Below are positions 52,969-62,934 of a stretch of DNA of 64,000 nt, piece after piece. Location: positions 415,138 through 479,137 of the forward strand of contig NZ_SETE01000004.1 of the NCBI RefSeq assembly GCF_004152935.1, in the 5' to 3' direction. Under the pieces are notes generated by a model, which was given only the letters and a program-made list of their open reading frames with translations, was not told where the DNA came from and searched no databases. Every line of letters starts with the position of its first letter. The stretch's first letter is position 1. A program made the position numbers and the translations under genes. The DNA comes from Brumimicrobium glaciale. GTDB taxonomy: Bacteria; Bacteroidota; Bacteroidia; Flavobacteriales_D; Crocinitomicaceae.

Positions 52969-55017
52969 ATGAAAATTATAAACAAAACTTTATTATTCGT
53001 TGCAGGAGCTTCACTTTTAGCTTCATGTGGAACGTCTAAAAAAGACACAAAAGAAATTAGTCAAAATGGTCTTTACACAATTAATGTAGACTATTTAGAT
53101 AAATCAACAGCGCCAACAGCTGACTTTTTTCAATATGCAAATGGAACTTGGATTAAAAACAATCCTGTACCTGCATCAGAATCTCGTTGGGGAAGTTTCA
53201 ATGAATTAGATCAGCGCAATAAAGAAAAACTGACTATCATATTGGATGAAGCATGTTCTGTAGATGCTGGAAAAGGAAGTGATCTTCAAATTATTGGTGA
53301 CTACTATGAAGCCATGAAGGACATGGATATGAGAAATGAAGTAAGTCCAAAGAAGATTTTTATGATTAAGGAGGAATTATCAAGATTAACTGATATTTCT
53401 ACCTTACCAAAAACTGTTCTGATGATGAAGGAAAAAGGTATTGGTGCTTTTTCAAGTTTATATGTAGGACAAGATCTTAAAAATGTAAACGTGAATACGC
53501 TTTATCTTTCACAAGGAGGTTTAGGTTTACCAAACAGAGATTATTATTTTGACGATTCGAAAGCCGACATCAGAGATAGTTACTTAAAATACATGACCAT
53601 TGCTTTCGAATTATTTAATTTTAGTGACCCAGAAAATCGTGCAAATGAAGTTTTGAAATTTGAAATGAAAATGGCAGAATCAATGATGAAGCCAGCAGAA
53701 TTAAGAATTCCTGAAAACACTTACAACCCAATTGATATAAATGATGTAGATCAAATCGCTAACTTTATTGACATCAAAAATATTGTTTCAAAATATTCAG
53801 GAGACAATAGAATAGAACACGTTATTGTTGGTCAACCAGAAAACTTAAAGTTTATTTCTCAAATAATAACAGAAGAGAAATTCGAAACCGTTAAGAACTA
53901 CATCGCTTGGAAATACATCAATCACTACGCTCCATATATGGACGATAAAATGGTACGTGTTAACTTCGACTTTTACGGAACAACGCTTTCAGGAATTAAA
54001 GAAATGAAGCCAATGAACGAAAGAGCAATTGAAGAAATGACCAATAAAACGGTTAAAACTGCATTAGCGAAAGAATTCGTAGCACGTCACTTCTCTGAAG
54101 AAGCAAAAACTAAAGTCAATACTATGGTTGATAATCTTCTTGCGGTTTATGAAGAAAGAATCAACAATCTAGATTGGATGACGGATGAAACAAAAACAGA
54201 AGCCCTAAAGAAGTTAAATGCAATAGGACGTAAATTAGGATATCCTGATAAATGGAAAAGTCTTGACAGATTAGAGATTAAAAACAATGATTATCTAGCA
54301 AATATTGATGCTTGTAACCACTTCTCTTATAAAGAAAACATGTCGAAACTAGGTAAGCCTGTTGACAAAGATGAATGGGGAATGCCGGCCCACATGGTAA
54401 ATGCATATTACCATCCTTTATTGAATGAAATTGCTTTTCCTGCTGGAATTATGCAAGCTCCATTTTTTGACGTAAATGCTGAAGACGCTGTTAACTATGG
54501 TGGAATTGGAATGGTAATCGGACATGAGTTTACACATGGATTTGATGATATGGGAAGTAAATTTGCTGCCGATGGATCATTTACTAACTGGTGGTCTGAT
54601 GAAGACAGAGAAAACTTTGAAGAAAGAACAGAACGTTTAGGAAAAACTTTTAGCAACTTCTGCCCTATTGAAGGTCACTGTGTAAATTCTGAATTAACAA
54701 TGGGTGAAAATATTGCAGATTTAGGTGGAATCACAATGGCTTATTATGCTTATGCGATGACGAATGAATTTAAAAAAGACGAAAAAAGAGAAGGATTTAC
54801 TCCGGCTCAACGTTTCTTCTTGGCTTATGCGCAATTGTGGAAAATCAATTATACAGATGCTGAATTGAAAAAACGTTTAGCAACAGATTCTCACAGCCCA
54901 GGAAAATACCGTGTAAACGGACCATTGATGAATTCTCCAGAATTCTTTAAAGCATTTAATGTGCAAGAAGGAGACGCAATGCGTAAAAACGAGAAAGAGA
55001 TTTCTAAAATTTGGTAA
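52969..55017 (+). CDS. M13 family metallopeptidase (neprilysin/PepO-like lipoprotein)
   Basis: A 682-residue M13 zinc peptidase. The lipoprotein signal KIINKTLLFVAGASLLASC gives Cys near residue 20. The zinc motif VIGHEFTHGFD is near residue 518, with the third ligand Glu in GENIADLGG near 583, and the C-terminus has FFLAYAQLWKINYTDAEL as in neprilysin. It degrades peptides in the periplasm or at the outer membrane. It lies 13 bp after the GNAT gene. Confidence 0.93.
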   Translation: MKIINKTLLFVAGASLLASCGTSKKDTKEISQNGLYTINVDYLDKSTAPTADFFQYANGTWIKNNPVPASESRWGSFNELDQRNKEKLTIILDEACSVDAGKGSDLQIIGDYYEAMKDMDMRNEVSPKKIFMIKEELSRLTDISTLPKTVLMMKEKGIGAFSSLYVGQDLKNVNVNTLYLSQGGLGLPNRDYYFDDSKADIRDSYLKYMTIAFELFNFSDPENRANEVLKFEMKMAESMMKPAELRIPENTYNPIDINDVDQIANFIDIKNIVSKYSGDNRIEHVIVGQPENLKFISQIITEEKFETVKNYIAWKYINHYAPYMDDKMVRVNFDFYGTTLSGIKEMKPMNERAIEEMTNKTVKTALAKEFVARHFSEEAKTKVNTMVDNLLAVYEERINNLDWMTDETKTEALKKLNAIGRKLGYPDKWKSLDRLEIKNNDYLANIDACNHFSYKENMSKLGKPVDKDEWGMPAHMVNAYYHPLLNEIAFPAGIMQAPFFDVNAEDAVNYGGIGMVIGHEFTHGFDDMGSKFAADGSFTNWWSDEDRENFEERTERLGKTFSNFCPIEGHCVNSELTMGENIADLGGITMAYYAYAMTNEFKKDEKREGFTPAQRFFLAYAQLWKINYTDAELKKRLATDSHSPGKYRVNGPLMNSPEFFKAFNVQEGDAMRKNEKEISKIW

Positions 55018-55029
55018 TTCTTTTTTACC

Positions 55030-55926
55030 GTGAAAAAAATAATTGTAATTGCAGGACCTACAGCAAGCGGAAAAACTTCCCTTGCTGTGGCTTTGGCAAA
55101 ACAATTGAAATGCTCAATCATATCAGCAGATAGCCGACAGTTTTACCAAGAACTTTCAATCGGAACTGCAAAACCAACTCCTGAAGAAATGGATGGAGTT
55201 CCCCACTACTTTATCGATTCACATTCTGTCGAAAATCCAGTATCTGCTGGTCAATTCGAAAAACAAGCATTAAATAAAGTTGAAGAACTTTTTGAATCAG
55301 ATGACACTGTAATTATAGTTGGAGGATCTGGAATGTTTATCAATGCTTTGATTTATGGCACTGATCAATTGCCTCATGATCCTGAAATACGTAATTTTTG
55401 GAATCAACAATTAGAAGAGAAAGGAATTGAATTTCTTCAAGACAAACTCAAAGAAGTTGATTTAGCTTATTACAATGAAGCAGATATTAAAAATCCTGTT
55501 CGTTTAATTCGTGCTTTAGAAATTCATGAAATCACAGGTGAGCCTTTTTCAAAATTACGAAAGCAAAACAGCAAGACTCCTCGTTTTGAAACACATTATT
55601 TCGTAATCGATCACCCAAGAGAAGAACTTTACAGCCGCATTAATCAACGTGTAGAAATCATGATTGAAAATGGTTTAGTTGAGGAAGTTAAGGCGAATAA
55701 GCAATACAGAAATCTCCAAACTTTAAACACTGTAGGATATAAAGAGATCTTTGAATTTTTAGATGGTGACATTTCCAAAGAAAGAGCGATTGAACTTATC
55801 CAGCAAAATACCCGAAGATATGCCAAACGGCAATTGACTTGGTTTAGAAAAGTAGATGATGCTATTTGGATTAAACCTGCAGCAACAGAAGAGCTGGTTA
55901 AAACAATTCTTTCTGCCATAGCATAG
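55030..55926 (+). CDS. miaA: tRNA dimethylallyltransferase MiaA
   Basis: A 298-residue enzyme that adds dimethylallyl to A37 of tRNAs reading UNN codons. The P-loop GPTASGKTSLAVALA lies near residues 8-22, then SADSRQFYQELSIGTAKP and the central GGSGMFINALIYG. The start is GTG at 55030, 12 bp after the M13 gene. Length is normal. Confidence 0.95.
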   Translation: MKKIIVIAGPTASGKTSLAVALAKQLKCSIISADSRQFYQELSIGTAKPTPEEMDGVPHYFIDSHSVENPVSAGQFEKQALNKVEELFESDDTVIIVGGSGMFINALIYGTDQLPHDPEIRNFWNQQLEEKGIEFLQDKLKEVDLAYYNEADIKNPVRLIRALEIHEITGEPFSKLRKQNSKTPRFETHYFVIDHPREELYSRINQRVEIMIENGLVEEVKANKQYRNLQTLNTVGYKEIFEFLDGDISKERAIELIQQNTRRYAKRQLTWFRKVDDAIWIKPAATEELVKTILSAIA

Positions 55927-55998
55927 ATAATTTCATTACTTCCATTTTATTTTTGATTAAATAGTTAGAATTCTATATATTTGATAGAAACAATTGAA

Positions 55999-56628
55999 AT
56001 GAAATATTTTACCTTAACAATTCTACTGGTGCTATTTTCTTTTGCTTCTTGCAAGAAAAAAGAACTTGATTTTAAGTTTTCTGGAAATATAAAGGACTCG
56101 AACAGCGGATTAAACGTTCCAAATGCTACTATTAAATACTACACCTATAGTTTAGGAAATAATGTTGAAGCTTTAAAAGGAGAGGCACAAACCGATGCTT
56201 TAGGAAATTATGAAGTAACTATAGAGCGCTCAAAATTTGAAACTTTAAAAATTAAGGTAACAAAAGAAAACTATTTCAAAGTTGATGAATCTTATTCTAT
56301 TGATGACTTAACTACCGAAAATTCAAACGAAATCAATTACAGTTTAAGTCCTAAATCATGGACCAAATTTGTTTTGAAAAATGGAATGCCTGCTAGTGCC
56401 GGCGATGAATTAAAAATTCAAAAGGTTTCAGGAAAAATCGATTGTGATGAATGTTGCGCTAACGAAACAACCTATTATAACGGCGTTGTTGACACCATAG
56501 TGATTTGTCCAAACGATGGAGGAAAAAGTATGAAGATTTTTTGGTGGGTGAATGGCAATGACATGAACGGTGAAGAGGTAATCAATAATATTCCTTTTGA
56601 TACGACTACGGTAACGATTGCATATTAG
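55999..56628 (+). CDS. Lipoprotein with carboxypeptidase-regulatory-like fold, unknown function
   Basis: A 209-residue lipoprotein: KYFTLTILLVLFSFASC gives the lipidated Cys at residue 18. The mature part FSGNIKDSNSGLNVPNATI, DALGNYEVTIERSKFETL and KVTKENYF resemble carboxypeptidase-regulatory-like (beta-sandwich) domains that hold surface proteins. The C-terminal half has a CDECC cluster. The start is at 55999, where the signal peptide begins. No function can be named. Confidence 0.75.
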   Translation: MKYFTLTILLVLFSFASCKKKELDFKFSGNIKDSNSGLNVPNATIKYYTYSLGNNVEALKGEAQTDALGNYEVTIERSKFETLKIKVTKENYFKVDESYSIDDLTTENSNEINYSLSPKSWTKFVLKNGMPASAGDELKIQKVSGKIDCDECCANETTYYNGVVDTIVICPNDGGKSMKIFWWVNGNDMNGEEVINNIPFDTTTVTIAY

Positions 56629-56639
56629 ATTTGGGTTTA

Positions 56640-56800
56640 CAAATAGGATTTGGAATATTTGGAATATTCAATAAACAAGCATCAATGTATTTGGACGATT
56701 TACAAATCGTCCGTACATTGTCCCTCCGATTTGAATTCTTGAATTTTTGAATCCTTGAATCCTTGAATTCTTGAATTCATGAATATTTCACTCGCTACAT
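56640..56800. repeat. Intergenic repeat cluster
   Basis: The region has a GGACGATTT-ac-AAATCGTCC palindrome (56693-56712), one more copy of the 10881 family, and then a run of TTGAATCCTTGAATTC-like 9-mers at about 56729-56785, the reverse complement of the ATTCAAGGATTCAAAGAA segment in the 4343-4750 array. Confidence 0.7.
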
Positions 56801-56832
56801 TTTGTCATTCAATTAAATAATCTTTATCTTTG
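56801..56832 (+). promoter_or_regulatory. rpsA promoter (TTTG-N20-TATCTTTG)
   Basis: A -33 TTTG at 56801-56804 and a -7 TATCTTTG at 56825-56832 are separated by 20 bp, matching the Bacteroidota sigma-A consensus. The predicted start leaves a leader of about 105 nt before rpsA. Confidence 0.7.
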
Positions 56833-56943
56833 CACTCCAATTTAGAGAAAATTGGGTTTATCGTTAATCTTAAATTAGACGATTTATTATAAACATCTTT
56901 CAGGCTTTTAAGATTGCTTGAGATACAATTAAAAGGTGCCAAT

Positions 56944-58731
56944 ATGGCTGAAAACAAAATTATCGATCAGGGAAATCCTGATTTTGACTGGGACGCGTTA
57001 GCAAACGAAGGGTATAGTCAAGCAAAACACGCTGAATACGCAGATACGTATGAAGCAACATTAACTTCTATCAATGAGAAAGAAGTAATTCTAGGAACTG
57101 TTGTTGCAATTACAGACCGTGAGGTTGTTGTAAACATTGGTTACAAATCAGAAGGAGTTATTGCAATTAACGAATTTCGTTACAAAGAAGACTTAGCAGT
57201 TGGTGATGAAGTTGTAGTATTTGTTGAATCTCAAGAAGACCGTAATGGTCAACTAGTAGTTTCTCACAAGACTGCACGTATGCACCACGCATGGGATCGT
57301 GTTAACGAAGTGTTGAAAACTGGTGAAGTTATCACTGGACACGTTAAATGTAGAACTAAAGGTGGACTTATCGTTGATGTATTTGGAATTGAGGCATTCT
57401 TGCCAGGTTCTCAAATTGACGTTAAACCTATCCGTGACTACGATATGTACGTTGGGAAAGACATGGAATTCCGTGTTGTTAAGATCAACCAAGAATTTAG
57501 AAACGTTGTTGTTTCTCACAAAGCGCTTATTGAAGCAGAGCTTGAAGAGCAGAAAAAACAAATTATCTCTGGTCTTGAAAAAGGACAGGTTCTTGAAGGT
57601 ACAGTTAAAAACATTACTTCTTACGGTGTATTCATCGATTTAGGTGGTGTTGATGGTCTTGTTCACATTACAGATCTTTCTTGGGGACGTGTTAACCACC
57701 CAGAAGAGATTGTTGAATTAGATCAAAAATTAAATGTTGTAATTCTTGATTTCGATGACGATAAGAAACGTATCGCTCTTGGATTGAAACAACTACAAGC
57801 ACATCCTTGGGATGCATTGGATGAGGGTATGAACGTTGGAGATACTGTTAAAGGTAAAGTAGTAGTACTTGCTGATTACGGAGCTTTCGTTGAAATCGCA
57901 CCAGGTGTTGAAGGATTGATTCACGTATCTGAAATGAGCTGGTCACAGCACTTAAGAACAGCACAAGATTTCCTTAAAGTAGGAGATGAAGTTGAAGCTG
58001 TTGTTTTAACATTAGATCGTGAAGAGCGCAAAATGTCTCTAGGTATCAAACAATTGATGCCAGATCCATGGGAAGAAATTGAAAAACGTTACCCTGTTCA
58101 ATCTAAGCACAATGCTAAGGTTCGTAACTTTACGAACTTCGGTGTATTTGTTGAATTAGAAGAAGGTGTTGACGGATTAATTCATATCTCTGACCTTTCT
58201 TGGCAAAAGAAAATCAAGCATCCATCTGAATTCTGCAAAGTAGGAGAAGAAATGGAAGTTATTGTTCTTGAAATTGACCAAGAAAACAGACGTATTTCTT
58301 TAGGTCACAAACAACTTGAAGAGAATCCATGGGATGTATTTGAAACTATCTTCGGAGAAGGTTCATTACACCAAGGTACAATCGTTGAACAAAAAGATAA
58401 ATCAGGTATCGTATCTTTACCATACGGTGTAGAAGGAATTTGTCCTGCTAAGCACATGCGTAAAGAAGATGGTTCTAATGCGAAAGTAGAAGAAACACTT
58501 GAATTTAAAGTTATCGAGTTCAACAAAGATGCTAAGAAAATCGTTGTTTCTCACTTGAGAACATTTGAAGAAGGTGAAGATAAACCAACAACTAAAAAAT
58601 CTAGCAGTAAGTCTGGAGGAGGTGGTAGTTCTTCAAAAGCAGTTAGTGATATCAACAAGAATTCTGAAAAATCTACTTTAGGTGATTTAGATGCTCTTGC
58701 AGCTTTAAAAGAAAAAATGGAAGGAAAGTAA
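56944..58731 (+). CDS. rpsA: 30S ribosomal protein S1
   Basis: A 595-residue S1 protein with about six S1 RNA-binding repeats; each carries the GxVxxITxxGVFVxLxxGVDGLIHISDLSW-type motif, for example NITSYGVFIDLGGVDGLVHI and NFTNFGVFVELEEGVDGLIH. The C-terminal tail (about 550-595) is Ser/Gly/Lys-rich and low in complexity. The start at 56944 (MAENKIID) is preferred; the frame can be extended 10 codons upstream through a TTG. A promoter and a terminator flank it, so it is probably monocistronic. Confidence 0.95.
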   Translation: MAENKIIDQGNPDFDWDALANEGYSQAKHAEYADTYEATLTSINEKEVILGTVVAITDREVVVNIGYKSEGVIAINEFRYKEDLAVGDEVVVFVESQEDRNGQLVVSHKTARMHHAWDRVNEVLKTGEVITGHVKCRTKGGLIVDVFGIEAFLPGSQIDVKPIRDYDMYVGKDMEFRVVKINQEFRNVVVSHKALIEAELEEQKKQIISGLEKGQVLEGTVKNITSYGVFIDLGGVDGLVHITDLSWGRVNHPEEIVELDQKLNVVILDFDDDKKRIALGLKQLQAHPWDALDEGMNVGDTVKGKVVVLADYGAFVEIAPGVEGLIHVSEMSWSQHLRTAQDFLKVGDEVEAVVLTLDREERKMSLGIKQLMPDPWEEIEKRYPVQSKHNAKVRNFTNFGVFVELEEGVDGLIHISDLSWQKKIKHPSEFCKVGEEMEVIVLEIDQENRRISLGHKQLEENPWDVFETIFGEGSLHQGTIVEQKDKSGIVSLPYGVEGICPAKHMRKEDGSNAKVEETLEFKVIEFNKDAKKIVVSHLRTFEEGEDKPTTKKSSSKSGGGGSSSKAVSDINKNSEKSTLGDLDALAALKEKMEGK

Positions 58732-58751
58732 TTTTCTAACATCATAAATTA

Positions 58752-58788
58752 AAAAGTCCCGGTTCGCAAGAATCGGGACTTTTTTTTT
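58752..58788 (+). terminator. Rho-independent terminator after rpsA
   Basis: A 12-bp stem AAAGTCCCGGTT/AATCGGGACTTT with a 6-base loop, followed by eight T. One of the clearest terminators in the window. Confidence 0.9.
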
Positions 58789-58829
58789 GATTATTGTTTT
58801 GTAAGGTCGATTATTATGGGCGATTGGTA

Positions 58830-58877
58830 GGGTCGATTAGTAAGGGCGATTTTCAAATCGCCCCTACAAATCGACCC
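58830..58877. repeat. Nested palindrome of the GGGCGATTT family
   Basis: GGGTCGATT (58830-58838) pairs with AATCGACCC (58869-58877), and inside it GGGCGATTT pairs with AAATCGCCC. The adjacent 58805-58829 carries two further degenerate half-units. It lies between the rpsA terminator and the YceI fusion gene. Confidence 0.7.
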
Positions 58878-58915
58878 CACATTCTCAAATTATCCTTATT
58901 TTTATCTAAAAATAA

Positions 58916-60583
58916 ATGCTCATGTTAATTATTACAGCCGTTTTTCTTATTATTTCTGGAGTTTTTGCAGCAATTGCTAAGGTTAGAAAAGACACAAAAC
59001 CAAGTGAATTCATTGCTGTATATATTTTAGGGATAAGTACGCTTATTCTTACTAAAGACTATCTTCTAGATGCGTCAGGACCCAATCAGCTATTAACATT
59101 TCTCTTGATTGCTGTTTTGAGTGTAAGTTTTGCCGTTGGAGAAATTGTTAAGAAGAAACAGCATAAAATATTCTTGGGGATTCCAATAGTATTGAGTGGA
59201 GCGTTGTTCTTTTACCCACAATTGGCATCACACAGTTACTTGGGACATCAAATTGATGACTTAAATGTGTTATTCATAATTGCTATTATCAGTGCCATCA
59301 CTCCTATTCTAATGCATTTTGTTAATGCTCTCATTCAAAAATTGGTAAGTAAATTCACTCCTATAAAATGGAACAAAACAGATGAACATTTGCTTGAAAG
59401 TGCTTTGGCTTTTGCTTTCATTGGCGGAATGGCTGCTTTAGGAGGTTTTCTATTGGGGAAACTTGGAATTTTAATAGCTGCTACCTTCTTCTTATCCACT
59501 TCTTTTATTGCTAGAAATAGAACATCAATTTCTCCAAGTATTTTATTAAGTACAAGTGGCGCAATGTTCTTAATCTCTGCAGCTTTAATTGTATTGGAAC
59601 AAGCAGGATTTAAAGCACTAGACTTAACCAACGGAGAAGTGCTACAAGGTATATTTATGGCTGGATTTATCGCCGTACTTTATGAATTATTTATTCGTTT
59701 GGCGCAGCACAGAAGCGGTAAATGGAGAGGAATAATGATTACGAAGGCGATAACTGTTCCTCTTGGATTTATCTTCTTACTTGGTTTTGCTTACACCCAA
59801 TTGGAAAGACTGGGTGGAGTGCTAACACTGACTGCTATGTTAATTGCTTTAGGTTTACTTTCTGTGTTGTACACAACATTTAAAACGGCTTCAAATATCA
59901 TAGGATTGAAATTATTTTCGCTCGGCTTTGTGTTGATAATCGCTCCTTACTTCTCCCCTGTAAAACAAAGTTCAGGAATTGATTTAGGAGCACTTGGAAT
60001 TGAGCAATCTAATGGTGAAACTTCCAACAAAGCACAAGGTCAAAGTTACCATGATAAATTAGACGAACCGAACGGACAAGATTTAACAAAGGCAATAGGA
60101 TCATGGAAAATCGACGAAGAAATTTCGAAAATATTCTTTGAATTAGGCCCGCCAAGTGGAAGGGTTAATGGAGAGTTCAATAAGGTTAAGGGAAAGTTTG
60201 AAGTGACAGAAAATCCAGAAAATTCTACTATTAAAGTTATTTTACCTGTAAAGAATATTTCGACCTACAACTCCATGCGCGATGAATCATTAATGGATGA
60301 AGAATATTTTCATGAGGAAAAACATCCTGAATTAACATTTGACTCAAAAAGTTTTTCAAAAAAAGAGGATGGTTATTTAGTTGAAGGAACTTTTACACTT
60401 CTTGGAATAACAAATCCTATTGATTTGACATTAAAACTAGTCGGAGTGGGTGAAAAAGATGGAAATGAAATTATGGTGTTGTGGGGAAAAGCTTCGTTGA
60501 ATAGAACGGATTATGGAATGCCTTCTTCAGCTAAAATTGGTGATGTTGTTGATTTTCATTTTGAAGTGCAGCTTACTAAATAG
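58916..60583 (+). CDS. Multi-pass membrane domain fused to YceI-like domain
   Basis: A 555-residue protein with about ten transmembrane segments in residues 1-345, a hydrophilic linker (about 350-395), and a YceI-like lipocalin-fold domain (about 395-555) beginning AIGSWKIDEEISKIFFELG with FDSKSFSKKEDGYLVEGTFTL before the end. YceI proteins bind long isoprenoids. A YceI domain tethered to a multi-pass membrane module could deliver or hold quinone-like lipid in the periplasm. Nearest function is unknown. The stop codon lies at the left end of a 180-bp direct repeat. Confidence 0.75.
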   Translation: MLMLIITAVFLIISGVFAAIAKVRKDTKPSEFIAVYILGISTLILTKDYLLDASGPNQLLTFLLIAVLSVSFAVGEIVKKKQHKIFLGIPIVLSGALFFYPQLASHSYLGHQIDDLNVLFIIAIISAITPILMHFVNALIQKLVSKFTPIKWNKTDEHLLESALAFAFIGGMAALGGFLLGKLGILIAATFFLSTSFIARNRTSISPSILLSTSGAMFLISAALIVLEQAGFKALDLTNGEVLQGIFMAGFIAVLYELFIRLAQHRSGKWRGIMITKAITVPLGFIFLLGFAYTQLERLGGVLTLTAMLIALGLLSVLYTTFKTASNIIGLKLFSLGFVLIIAPYFSPVKQSSGIDLGALGIEQSNGETSNKAQGQSYHDKLDEPNGQDLTKAIGSWKIDEEISKIFFELGPPSGRVNGEFNKVKGKFEVTENPENSTIKVILPVKNISTYNSMRDESLMDEEYFHEEKHPELTFDSKSFSKKEDGYLVEGTFTLLGITNPIDLTLKLVGVGEKDGNEIMVLWGKASLNRTDYGMPSSAKIGDVVDFHFEVQLTK

Positions 60584-61012
60584 CAGCGATGGTTTATAGA
60601 GCTTACCGCAAAGTTAGAGGAGGATACGCCAAGTACGCAGAGAGAATAAAAAATAAAGATGTTGGTTTGGATCTTGCTTTCAATTCGTTTGACTGTGATT
60701 TTTGGCTTTACTTCGGTGACGTTTCCACAGGAATCATTGCCTTCGACAGTGCTAGTCAACCGATTACTCTCTGAAATGAAATTATTGATGTGGGGCCTTC
60801 GACGGGCTAGTCAACGGATTTCTCTCTAAATAGCACCGATGGTTTATAGAGCTTACCGCAAAGTTAGAGGAGGATACGCCAAGTACGCAGAGAGAATAAA
60901 GAATAAAGATGTTGGTTTGGATCTTGCTTTCAATTCGTTTGACTGTGATTTTTGGATTTACTTCGGTGACGTTTCCACAGGAATCATTGCCTTCGACAGG
61001 CTCAGTCAACGG
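60578..61012. repeat. Direct repeat: two ~180-bp copies 250 bp apart
   Basis: Copy 1 spans about 60578-60762 and copy 2 about 60828-61012, at a constant 250-bp offset with only about three differences over the first 170 bp. Each starts with CTAAATAGCA, so copy 2 repeats the last codon and stop of the YceI gene, and each ends in a CCTTCGACAG motif. The repeated text includes TACCGCAAAGTTAGAGG and CCAAGTACGCAGAGAG, phrases I recall as dispersed Bacteroidota repeats. The ORFs across each copy are shadows of the repeat and are not called genes. Confidence 0.85.
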
Positions 61013-61044
61013 GGTAACTCCTCGGTGACTAGCTTGTCGAAGGC
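60989..61044. repeat. CCTTCGACAGGCTCAGTCA inverted repeat
   Basis: GCCTTCGACAGGCTCAGTCA (60989-61008) is followed by its near-complement ending CTTGTCGAAGGC (61026-61044). The same pair recurs at 63267-63331, and half-sites lie at 60752 and 60796. Confidence 0.7.
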
Positions 61045-61173
61045 GACGAAACAACGAAGCAAAAGACCTAATAATCAAGATTTTATACAAAATATTGAAA
61101 TAGCTAAAAATGTTTATCGGACACCATATCCCAAAAAAGTTATGCATAACTTAGTATTTATTTCATAAAAGAG

Positions 61174-61221
61174 ATCCTTCGGAAAACACTAAAAATTCGT
61201 TTTTTGTGTTTTCCGAAGGAT
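61174..61221. repeat. 16-bp-arm hairpin (ATCCTTCGGAAAACAC)
   Basis: Perfect 16-bp arms at 61174-61189 and 61206-61221, with an inner TAAAAA-TTCG-TTTTT that can also pair. It lies downstream of the 3' end of the minus-strand ade gene and may act as its terminator in part, but no long T-run follows. Confidence 0.6.
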
Positions 61222-61296
61222 GACAGTAGTTAGTACTGGATAGTGCTTTGGGGTAAAGACGAGAATAGTCATATAACCAAAATCTTCTTACATACA

Positions 61297-62919
61297 CTAT
61301 TTATAAAGCGATACAAACTCAAAAGCTCCACCATCAAAAAGTCCTTTGTCGCTCAATTTCAATTGTGGAATGACCAACAATGCACAAAACGACAAGGTCA
61401 TATAAGGCGATGTAAGTTTCGCTCCTAATTCTTTTGAGCGTTTGTCCAAATATTCGTAACGTGCTGCTACTTTTTCTCCATCGTCTGTTGTCATAATTCC
61501 AGCAACTGGTAATCCTAGCACTTCTTCTTCCGTTCCATTTGCTAAGGAAATTCCGCCTTTTTCTTTAATGATTAAATTTATTGCTTTTTGAATATCGATA
61601 TCATTTGTTCCAACGGCAATAATGTTATGACTGTCATGTGCCACGCAAGATGCAATTGCTCCTTTTTTTAATCCGAAGTTTTTGATAAATGCAACTGACG
61701 GATCAGCATCGAAATAACGATTGACCACAACAATTTTTAAAATATCATTTTCAACATCTGATAACAATTCATCGTTTTCAGATTTTAAAGTGTGCTCTGT
61801 TTCTTTCGTAACTAATTGACCATCTTCCACAACAATTACGCGCACTTTATAGCCAATTGCCGGCACTTGTAATTGCGCTATTTTAACTGGAGAACAATTA
61901 AAGTTATTCGGAACGGCTGCTTCTACTCTTGGAAATTTAACTTCATCATTTTCAAAAACAATATTTCCGTCGATAAGAGTTTGCTTGACTTTAAAGTTTT
62001 TCAAATCTTCAACTACGCAAAAATCAGCTGGGTCTCCAACTTTAAGTTGACCCACATCCATATTGTAATGTTCGATCGGATTTAAACAAGCGGCTTGTAA
62101 AACATTGTATAAATCACAGCCTTTTGCAACTGCTCTAGCCACGAGTTGATTGATATGTCCAACTACAAAATCGTTGGGATGTTTATCGTCTGAACACAAC
62201 ATTATTTCATTCGGAAATTCATCTATCAACGTGTAAAGTGCTTCGAAATTCTTAGCTGCACTTCCTTCACGAATCAGAATTTTCATTCCGTATTTCAATT
62301 TATCGAGTGCTTCTTCTTTGGTAAAACATTCATGATCTGTTTCTATTCCTGCTTCGATGTACTTTTTAGCATCTTCTCCTCTTAATCCTGGCGCATGACC
62401 ATCTACTCTTTTGTTGAGACTTTTTGCCAATTCAATTTTCGCCATAACGTCTTTATCACGGAAAAGAACTCCAGGATAATTCATCATTTCTGCCAGATAA
62501 TTTACACGTGGTAATTCGAACAAAGCGCGAAGATCTTCTAAACCAATCTCTGCTCCTGCTGTTTCAAAAGTTGTAGCTGGAACACATGAAGGCGCTCCAA
62601 AAAAGAATTTAAATGGTGTTTTATTTCCATTATTCACCATATACTCTACTCCGCTTCGTCCTAAGACATTTCCTATTTCGTGCGGATCAGAAATCGTAGC
62701 AACAGTTCCTTGTTTTACAGCCAATCGAGCAAATTCTGAAGGAATCAACATTGAACTTTCGACATGAACATGTGCATCTATAAATCCTGGTAAAATGTAT
62801 TGGTTTGGAACAGTATCACAAGGAGTAATTGAATGAATCTTCCCCTCTTTGATTTGAATTGAACCCTTGATGATTTGTTTGTTCGGAATGTCTAAAATGT
62901 GCCCTTTGAATTCGGTCAT
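61297..62919 (-). CDS. ade: Adenine deaminase
   Basis: A 540-residue amidohydrolase that converts adenine to hypoxanthine in purine salvage. The metal-binding motif FIDAHVHVESSM is near residue 50, VDGHAPGL and the METDHEC-like IETDHECFT supply further metal ligands, and LCSDDKHPNDFV carries the catalytic Asp. The C-terminal region with SHNIIAVGTND is typical. The start at 62919 follows a -7 box; an upstream extension to 62937 would begin inside that box. Confidence 0.93.
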   Translation of the reverse strand: MTEFKGHILDIPNKQIIKGSIQIKEGKIHSITPCDTVPNQYILPGFIDAHVHVESSMLIPSEFARLAVKQGTVATISDPHEIGNVLGRSGVEYMVNNGNKTPFKFFFGAPSCVPATTFETAGAEIGLEDLRALFELPRVNYLAEMMNYPGVLFRDKDVMAKIELAKSLNKRVDGHAPGLRGEDAKKYIEAGIETDHECFTKEEALDKLKYGMKILIREGSAAKNFEALYTLIDEFPNEIMLCSDDKHPNDFVVGHINQLVARAVAKGCDLYNVLQAACLNPIEHYNMDVGQLKVGDPADFCVVEDLKNFKVKQTLIDGNIVFENDEVKFPRVEAAVPNNFNCSPVKIAQLQVPAIGYKVRVIVVEDGQLVTKETEHTLKSENDELLSDVENDILKIVVVNRYFDADPSVAFIKNFGLKKGAIASCVAHDSHNIIAVGTNDIDIQKAINLIIKEKGGISLANGTEEEVLGLPVAGIMTTDDGEKVAARYEYLDKRSKELGAKLTSPYMTLSFCALLVIPQLKLSDKGLFDGGAFEFVSLYK

Positions 62920-62934
62920 GTAATTTGTTTTGGA

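Noticed and set aside
60589..61168. Two open frames starting MVYRAYRKVRGG
   Set aside because: They are the two copies of a direct repeat; the second differs only in its tail. Coding is unlikely.
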